DNA of 64,000 nucleotides, taken from the NCBI GenBank assembly GCA_902806575.1, contig CADCXD010000004.1, forward strand, positions 620,001 to 684,000. The letters are read 5' to 3'. The notes beneath the pieces were generated by a model. That model made no database searches and was not told the origin of the DNA. It saw nothing but the letters and a program-made list of their open reading frames with translations. Positions 57,337-64,000 of the stretch are shown in pieces. A program made the position numbers and the translations under genes. Position 1 is the stretch's first letter. Every line of letters starts with the position of its first letter. This DNA comes from Jackrogersella multiformis. Its lineage: Eukaryota > Ascomycota > Sordariomycetes > Xylariales > Hypoxylaceae.

Positions 57337-58644
57337 CGCAAGGGCGGACGTCGTTCCCTTTTTTATTAATGATTTCAGATAACCTCAAAAACAAAGACAC
57401 CTAATTGGTAATTATTTGAATGTTGTTTTCAACACCGTTATATCAGGTTTCATAGACTCGAAAGAGCAAGGTGCATCCCAACCTACATAGCGAGTATATC
57501 CTGTCATACTTAGGCATACTATTATATACCTATTAATCCTCGGGTATTTGTTGGTACATAAGGTAAAGTATGTGATGTTACGCTTATCTCCAACATATCC
57601 GCATAAATAGAAATAAATAGAAATATGGGTCAGCAACAACTAGCTCCTAGTAATAATAGACATTTTTACCTGTAATTATAGCGTTGATGTCCATTTAGCC
57701 CCAGCCGAGACTATCGACATTGCCCTAGGTAGGTTTAATATAGAGAATCGGTAGTAATTGGTCCCATGTCACTATATAATAGCAGACAATAGCAAGCAGA
57801 CAGTAGCAGATAATAGCAGAGATGACAAAGTCAAAGTAACACTACCTAATTCCCGAATCTCGAGTTGAGTAGTGGGGGTGTCGCAGAAAGTATCAAAGGA
57901 AAGTCGGCGAATGATACTAGTAATAGGCGCAGAAGGCTAGGAATGAATGCAACGTGGACACAGTTGAACGATGCATGTTTAAACTAGATTTCCATCTCTC
58001 TTAGTAATATACGTCCCTGATAGGATATGATGATACACCAAATCTTACGCCATCATGTCATCACTTGATGCTTTGCTGATAAAACATTACGTGCTCGTGA
58101 AATAAAGTTCCGACTGATTCGACTGAATGAAGACCTACATACCTAGGTATCTAAGGTATCTAATAAATGATCGAGTCGAGCGATACTGACCTAGGTAGAT
58201 AAACGAGTCTTGGTCGGCCTAGCCGAGGAGACACAAGCATACAAAATGCAGCAAGCACCAAGCAGAAAGCAGAAAGCAGAAAGCAGATGATAATTTAAAC
58301 CACTGTACTGTACGATAACCCCTCCTTAAATCCCTGGAAGCCTTATCTACAAAGTGCTTGGTTTTAGTAAATGTTGTTAACTTCTCAGTGTTATTTGCAG
58401 AATAGCTTAGGTATCTAGGTAAATTCTATAATGAGGGTTTCAAATAAACAACTTATAGTTAATAATAATACCTTAGGTAGGTAGGTAGTTAATAAAACAA
58501 TGAACGGCGCAGTTGAAGGATATAATAGGATTTATGGAATGATAGGGGAATTGAAAAGAAGCAGAGCCCACATAAAGCGGACCTTTATGGACCCCTGTTT
58601 TTAAAAGCCGGCTGAACTTACCTCCCGGAGGTTGTAGAATTGTA

Positions 58645-58800
58645 GATAGGTACCTAGGTACATCCATCCTCACTTACTACCTACCTAGGGTAGCCTGAGC
58701 CTGCTGAATTTTTAGAATTCCGGGGATCATGTGATAGTCCTATAAATCTTACCTTTAGGAGATAACTACTTAGCTAGGTACCTAGGTACCTAGTAGGTAT
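58645..58800. repeat. Two AGGTACCTAGGTA elements 110 bases apart
   Basis: The palindromic blocks at 58647-58662, 58678-58690 and 58773-58800 belong to the window-wide motif family. Confidence 0.65.
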
Positions 58801-60259
58801 TAAACCTCTTGATAAACTCTTCTATGACTCTCACGCATTATGCTGTTGCAGCCTACAACTTTACTTTGTAGTGGTGATAATAATGATGACGACGACAATG
58901 GCGGTATCGCAATCAATAGCTGGAACTGTCTCTCCACGGGCAAACTAAAAAGAAAGAAAAGAAAGATGTTATCGTAGCGCAAGCATTCATTGTGCTACTT
59001 TTATCTCGTGTCTCATATTCCAGCATGCGAGACAGGATATACCTTATGTGCCTACCGACATTAACGCACCGCAGGAATGTAACTAGAGATAACGTTGGAA
59101 CCTACCTAGGTACCTCATATAGTACCTTATATAGTAACAAGAACTTCTTCTCCAGGGCTCCTCCAAACTTGATATTATCGGACCGTGTAGCATCAATTAA
59201 TACACATTCGTGGTACCGATCGCAGCGGTGTTACAGTACCATTAGAGCCATTTTCCATTTTCTGAGGTCTCTTCCATGTGTTCTGCTCCACCTCATTTCC
59301 CCTATCCCCTATCCCCTTTCCCCTTTCCCCCACGCCCGTGAGATCGCCCGGACTTTAAGTTTACTCAGGGTAGATGGGTAGATGGGTGGCCACATCTTTA
59401 TTCTTGCATGATGCTAGGTAGCCAGCAAACATTCATATATAAATACCTTGGCACAAATATACCGATCCGAGCAGGCTTTACTTTTACCTTGGATGCTGGA
59501 TTCGGCATTCTCTTAGACTGATAAGTATCTAGGTATGCATAAGAACCTTATCCTTTGGAATACTACACTGTGATTGACTTCAAAGCCGAAGGACACACTT
59601 GGAACTAACAGTGCTATCTTATCCTTCACCAACTCGCTCGCATTAGACACTGCAAAGAAGAGGGATGTTGGATTATGAAACAGGTTACGCGTCCTTACTT
59701 CGTGCGACGGAACCGAAATGCATGCTATTTGGAAGTACATATTATTAACAGTACCGGCATAGTTCAATTAGGTGTGTAACAATAGGGTTAGAGAAGACAA
59801 GAAACCCTTTGGTGGTTGTCAGCAGTGCAATGCTGTTAGGTAGTAGACCATACTGAACATTATCATAGTAGAGAAATAGGGACACGAAAATTAGGAATAA
59901 GGTCTCATCTGATCATGGTTGCAGGTAGAGAGACCATGTGTGAACATGAGAGTTGATGTAAATAGATGTAAAATATATCTATCATATTTCTTCCATAACT
60001 GCTATCTAGCAGAGTTCGTGCCACTAGATCTATGGAGTACACAGGTTACCAGCCCATGTCTAATCTGTTCCGAGCATGAAATAACCCATAGTTCTCTAGG
60101 GTTGATAATTTTCGACTGCTTAGTCGAACCCGAGAGATGAAAGCCCTCTCAAAGCGCGTTGGGTTCCTATCAGACATCTATTCAGATGCGAACCGCGAGT
60201 ACCCACCAAGAGGGACATCTTCGCAGCCACAAACTTCAGGATGCAATCCAGGGTGTAAT

Positions 60260-61690
60260 TCAACCACCCCTCCCCCGTCCTCTCCCCCTCCCACCACCAC
60301 CACCCCTTCCACCTCTCCCGGGCCTCCCTCCCCTCTTCCCCTTGCCGCCCCTCGCGGCGCCCCCAAACCTCTCGTACAGCCTCTCCTCGCCGAACGCCAT
60401 CTCGCCGAACCTGACGTAGCTGATAAGCCCGCGGTCCACGACGGCCACGACCGCGTTGCGCCACGCGTGCTTCAGGCGGCGGTACACGAGCCCCTGGGGC
60501 TCCGCCTCCCTCCTGGGCTCGGGCGGGTCCCACGGCGAGCGCTGCTCCAGGAGCGCGGCCAGCTGCTCCAGGTCCGGCACGGACGAGGTGCGCGCGTCCG
60601 CCACCGCGATGCGGAAGTCCGGCGCCGGCGGCTTGGTCTTGGAGAAGGCCGTGCTGCTCTTCCACACGTGGAAGTGCACGTCGAACGGCTCTTGCGGAGG
60701 CGGCGTCGCGGGCTGGGGCGCGGGCTCGTGCCGCGGCATCAGCGCCAGCTGTGCGAAGATCGGGGTGTAGGAGCGGTAGAGCCCCGGCTTGACGAGGGGG
60801 CCGTAGGGGGGAGGGTAAGTTTGCGACGACGGGGTGGGAAAAAGCGAGACTAGCCACATCCATAGGTTCCTTAGCGGCGGTTTGGCCGGGGCTGGGGGAG
60901 GCAGGGGTATCAGAGCCGCTCTCATGATCTTGTAGCCCGTCCTTCGGAGGTTCGCGTAGACCTGGTACTTCTCGAGGCTTACCTTGCCCCTCTCGCCGTC
61001 CGGGCCGACGAGGAGCGCGTACGCCGCCTGCAGGCTAAGCGGCACCCCGAGCTCGTGTTCCTCGAACTGGGTCCCCTGGCCCTCGCCGTCCGGGAAGACA
61101 TCCTCGATCCCCCGCGCCGGCCACCACAGGTCCAGCGAGCCCCTCTCGACCAAGTACAAGGCCTCCTCGGGCAGCAGCCAGGTCTTCAGCCAGCCGGGCG
61201 TCATCCTGTAGCCGTCGAGGCCGGTGACGACGCGGCCCATGTTCTGGCCGAGCGGGCCCCTGATCTCGCCCTCGACGGCGACGACGCGGTCGCGCGCGAA
61301 CAGGCCGGCGCCCTTCTCGCCCTCGCGCTCCTGCGCCGCGGGCGCCCCGGCCCACTTTCCCGGGAGGTACCAGCCGCGGTTGTAGTCGCGCGGCTTGTGG
61401 GAGCGGGTGTAGCTCAGGACCTCGTGCATGGCGGCGCGGCTGGCCTGCAGCGCGCCATCCTGCGCGCGCGTGCCGTGCGATTCGAAGTCCTTCTCGCCGC
61501 GCCGCAGCGTCTTGCCCGAGGCCTGCTTCTTGCCGAAGAGCGAGGCGAACAGCCGGAAGTCCTGGGTTTCGTCCCCGAGGGCGTCCTCGATCGAGGGGGC
61601 TTCATCCGCGCCGTCGCCGTCGCCGCTTTGGTCGCCGGTGTTGAGGGGTGACGCTGACGAGGGCGTGGGGTCGTCGTCGTCGAAGGGCAT
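60260..61690 (-). CDS. SEN54: tRNA-splicing endonuclease subunit Sen54
   Basis: A single exon encodes 476 residues from the ATG at 61690 (MPFDDDDPTPSSAS). Residues about 40-55, DETQDFRLFASLFGKK, are the Sen54 N-terminal signature, followed by GKWAGAP, GREI-like EGEIRGPLGQNMGRV and the strand WLLPEEALYLVERGSLDLWW. The C-terminal part has VDVHF-type (PFDVHFHVWKSS) and a closing ISYVRFGEMAFGEERLYERF, as in Sen54. Sen54 is the structural partner of the catalytic subunit Sen2 in the tetramer that cuts introns from pre-tRNA. The chain ends in a stretch of about 35 Gly and Arg residues (GRGGRGGGGGRGRG), which the family usually lacks. The gene is very GC-rich. The divergent neighbour is an intron-bearing tRNA-Leu gene. 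Confidence 0.93.
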   Translation of the reverse strand: MPFDDDDPTPSSASPLNTGDQSGDGDGADEAPSIEDALGDETQDFRLFASLFGKKQASGKTLRRGEKDFESHGTRAQDGALQASRAAMHEVLSYTRSHKPRDYNRGWYLPGKWAGAPAAQEREGEKGAGLFARDRVVAVEGEIRGPLGQNMGRVVTGLDGYRMTPGWLKTWLLPEEALYLVERGSLDLWWPARGIEDVFPDGEGQGTQFEEHELGVPLSLQAAYALLVGPDGERGKVSLEKYQVYANLRRTGYKIMRAALIPLPPPAPAKPPLRNLWMWLVSLFPTPSSQTYPPPYGPLVKPGLYRSYTPIFAQLALMPRHEPAPQPATPPPQEPFDVHFHVWKSSTAFSKTKPPAPDFRIAVADARTSSVPDLEQLAALLEQRSPWDPPEPRREAEPQGLVYRRLKHAWRNAVVAVVDRGLISYVRFGEMAFGEERLYERFGGAARGGKGKRGGRPGRGGRGGGGGRGRGRGRGG

Positions 61691-62285
61691 TTTGATGGGT
61701 GTGATGTAATGTGGCGAGGGGACTTGAGCACTGGTGTATTGGAGCTTGTGTGATGTGATATGATGGCACAACTAAAGTAGGTATGTAATGAAGACTATCA
61801 CATGCCGAGCTCGAAATATTTTTGTCTGTATGCCTTCACTACCCTAAGCACTTACTTAGGTACCTAGTAAGTACCAAGGCAAATATTGTAGACCTTTAAT
61901 TCGATAGACCGACCATCAGATTATGATTGCAATTAAAACCGTCCAGTTCAATTCTTTAATTTTCGTATCTTATTAAAACTTCTTGAAATCTTGTTGAAGT
62001 CTTATCAATTATCAAAAAGTTGAGTCGATTCACATTGAGATGATATGTAGGTACATATAACAAGGATCCACCCACACTAGGTACTTAGGTACTTGCACAG
62101 CACATGCATCAAATCTATCTGAATTTGCATTTGCGTTTTAGTCACTGAGCCTAAGCCAGCCTAGCAGCCTTAGCTCAGCAAACACCCAATCAAAGTAGTT
62201 CCTGCCCCTCCATTTTGCACGGAGGAGATCCCGAGCGAGGGGATTATAGATATTTATAACCGGACGTTACTTCAACACACCACAT
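61691..62285. other. Upstream region of SEN54 and tRNA-Leu, no supported gene
   Basis: Nearly 600 bases lie between the SEN54 start and the tRNA. AGGTACCTAG elements occur at 61858-61870 and 62079-62094; I see nothing coding. Confidence 0.5.
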
Positions 62286-62393
62286 GGGAGTTTGGCCGAG
62301 TGGTTAAGGCGTCGTGTTTAGGTCTTTCAAGATATCTTGGAACATCTGTAACCGCGATGGGAAACCGCGCAGGTTCGAATCCTGCAGCTCTCA
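62286..62393 (+). tRNA. tRNA-Leu(UAG) with a short intron
   Basis: The acceptor arms GGGAGTT (62286-62292) and AGCTCTC (62386-62392) pair, with two G-U pairs. The D arm is GCC/GGC and the anticodon stem TCGTG pairs with CGCGA (62353-62357). The loop gives anticodon TAG at 62319-62321. A 29-base intron at 62323-62351 follows position 37, and a long variable arm follows the stem, as in Leu tRNAs. The T arm GCAGG/CCTGC surrounds TTCGAAT. A box (TGGCCGAGTGG) and B box (GGTTCGAATCC) match. The tRNA reads CUA codons. It needs the Sen2-Sen54 endonuclease to mature. Confidence 0.93.
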
Positions 62394-62397
62394 ATAC

Positions 62398-62403
62398 TTT
62401 TTT
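62398..62403 (+). terminator. Pol III terminator of tRNA-Leu
   Basis: Six T residues directly follow the tRNA 3' end. Confidence 0.85.
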
Positions 62404-63827
62404 CTATTTTTCTCCTCCATATAAGCCATCTGTGGGAATCTACTCGTTCATTTTTTTTTTCTTTTTACCATTTGATTGAATAGAACCTTGAAGTTGTCGA
62501 TCATCAAGTACCTGGGTACTCCTTACCCACTGTACCTGTATCTGTGTTGTACCTTAAGGCACAGCCAACGCTTTCCTATTCTCCAATATACCAAACGAAA
62601 CCAAAATACATTAGCAACAGACCTTTTGATGCCAGAAGAATAATATTGATAAACATTTTGGTATTAACCTAACAAGTAAACTACATATCTACCAAGTTCT
62701 CGAGCAGCCTGAACAAAACCTCCCATTGCCTCTAGCTATACGATAAATTGGTCCAACAATGTACACCCAAGTATTCGTAGTTTCGGAATGCCTCGTTATA
62801 CCCCTCTCCTATCATATCTACGCGCCTGTGTAGAGGTCGTGACAAGAGGTGCGGCATACGTAAGGGTATATACGCGTAAATGTAATTCCAATGATCAATT
62901 CCAACTACCTATCTAACGATCTGCAAAAACTGCTGCAGCTCATCCGATAGCAAACCTTGCGAGCAACGCGAAATACTTTGGTACCCTCGCTTTCTTGTTG
63001 CTCCATCGACGCCATGCCCGGGCCTAGATCGTGAAGGGGGCAGCCCGTCAGCGGACAGCGCATGGCAGCGTTTCCAAGCTAGTGGTTGTAGCTGGAGGCT
63101 GGGAGAATATAAAGTTGGGAACGCGTAGACAACTAAATTCCCCTTAAACACCCGGGATCCGATGCGTTGGTATCCTGTGCTCCGATATTTGCCGTCCTTT
63201 GGGAATGTCCCATAACCGTAACGCCGTAAAGTCCGTCGCGACGGCATTTACTGTATGTACTATACTGTACGTCCATCAAACACGCAGAGCCGTTCCCAAC
63301 AAAACTCGCGGATCCATAAACTCCAATGCTTGCATCCTGACCCTGAAAATTCCTGTGATTATGATTATTGAAAAATCCTGCCGCGTGGGCCGCCTACCTG
63401 TCCACCGAGTCTGCTGGGATGATCGAGGTTATGTCATGCATCTTTGTCTCGGCTAGTAGGCCATGAAAGTGTCAAATCTCCGAACCTCTACTCTCATCAG
63501 GTGTGATATAGCCAGTCAGCTTCGTGATTCAACGCACAAACTTAGCATGTTAGTCGTAAGGTAGCGGTACTTCAAATCCCGCTCGTGCTTGATTCCGTCT
63601 TATTCATCAACGAAGAATTCGCGATCCTTCCGATCCATGAAAGCTCTTATGTAAGACATAGCTTTGGTCGCTTCGAATGCCGATAGGACAGCCGAGCGCA
63701 TAAATACTCGCAATAGCATATGCTCGTTGTCCCGACTCGCGCGGTCGTGATGCCTCCAATATAAACGTCGTGTGGTAGATGAGGGCGAGGATCAATGCCC
63801 CGCTCTCGCTAGCCCAAGTCGAGGCTC
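62404..63827. other. Gap with no confident gene
   Basis: Two minus-strand frames (62909-63247, 63607-63867) show no signature. A T-loop-like patch at 63564-63585 is weakly tRNA-like but cannot be folded into a tRNA. Confidence 0.45.
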
Positions 63828-64000
63828 TCATTCGATCAATGGCTTTTTCTGACCTCCTACGAGGCAAAGTCCTAATGTCGCTAAAGCATTATTGTCGTTG
63901 GCCAAGACGATGTTTCTCGCCGGCAGCATCGGATTGTTCGGATCGACGGAGGAGGCATCTTTCGCCGCTTGCTCGATAGCATCCATTTCTTCCTTACAGG
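63828..64000 (-). CDS. Partial open frame of unknown protein at the right edge
   Basis: From the window edge the minus strand is open for about 57 codons, ending in TGA at 63828. It contains an ATG at 63986 (MDAIEQAAKDASSVDPNNPM, then LPARNIVLANDNNALA). The composition looks coding and the last codons may be past a splice site. I do not recognise it, and it could be the 3' end of a gene that lies beyond the edge. Confidence 0.3.
   Translation of the reverse strand, partial: CKEEMDAIEQAAKDASSVDPNNPMLPARNIVLANDNNALATLGLCLVGGQKKPLIE

Larger units (their letters stand above)
55058..60259. other. Long gene-free AT-rich gap
   Basis: None of the short open frames here has a convincing start, splice pattern or protein signature. 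The stretch holds the repeats listed separately plus a few AGGTA elements, at 55771, 58141, 59101 and 59529 among others. It may contain unrecognised non-coding RNA. Confidence 0.5.

Noticed and set aside
62909..63247. 112-codon minus-strand frame
   Set aside because: No recognisable domain or splice pattern; composition resembles the surrounding non-coding DNA.
63520..63596. tRNA-like patch with TTCAAATCCCGCT
   Set aside because: The apparent T arm has an 11-base loop, and no acceptor or D arm can be paired.

Overview
This window looks like nuclear DNA of a filamentous ascomycete, most likely a Sordariomycete. Genes carry short GT-AG introns of about 45-145 bases with CTAAC/CTGAC-type branch sites. 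The proteins include fungal-only families (Zn2Cys6 regulator, FACPFYKH-type C2H2 protein, GRE2-like reductase, Dck1-type DOCK protein). Coding DNA is fairly GC-rich, and the long AT-rich gaps are strewn with the palindrome TACCTAGGTA and AGGTA-type tandem steps. No transposon, CRISPR or rRNA was recognised. Most proteins had to be assembled across introns by eye; exon limits in each entry are predictions that keep frame and phase.

Layout. 1-2322 (-): N-terminal part of a DOCK-family GEF, running off the left edge. 2323-6593: AT-rich gap with many AGGTA repeats. 6594-8735 (-): fungal C2H2-type protein. 9557-9831 (+): 73-residue RPEL-like protein. 11140-12992 (-): single-pass membrane protein with a Cys-rich ectodomain. 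16166-19910 (+): UFD2 ubiquitin E4 ligase. 20345-21497 (-): GRE2-like ketoreductase. 23532-27300: gap with one small Cys-rich gene and one doubtful ORF. 27343-28723 (+): membrane-anchored glycosyltransferase.

30192-40670 is a compact metabolic block: beta-mannosidase (-), Zn2Cys6 regulator (+), flavocytochrome b2-like 2-hydroxyacid dehydrogenase (-) and a sugar-type MFS transporter (+). The first two and the last two are divergent pairs, each sharing about 750 bp of upstream DNA. This could be a small carbon-use cluster, but that rests on gene order alone.

41147-50399 holds an RRM-like gene, a Hub1 ubiquitin-like protein fused behind an RS/RD-rich extension, a striking gene made of serial mini-exons (45808-47928, -) and an MGMT-type DNA repair protein without the usual N-terminal domain. 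In the mini-exon gene almost every exon encodes one C-x4-C-xn-C-x2-H module, and the His codon is split at the same phase by each intron. This is the most unusual locus here.

50581-61690 contains an unplaced hypothetical gene, a nuclear-looking protein with an internal duplicated domain (52582-54603, -), a long empty gap and SEN54 (tRNA-splicing endonuclease subunit, -). An intron-containing tRNA-Leu(UAG), a substrate class for SEN54, lies about 600 bp away at 62286-62393. The right end holds only a doubtful partial reading frame.
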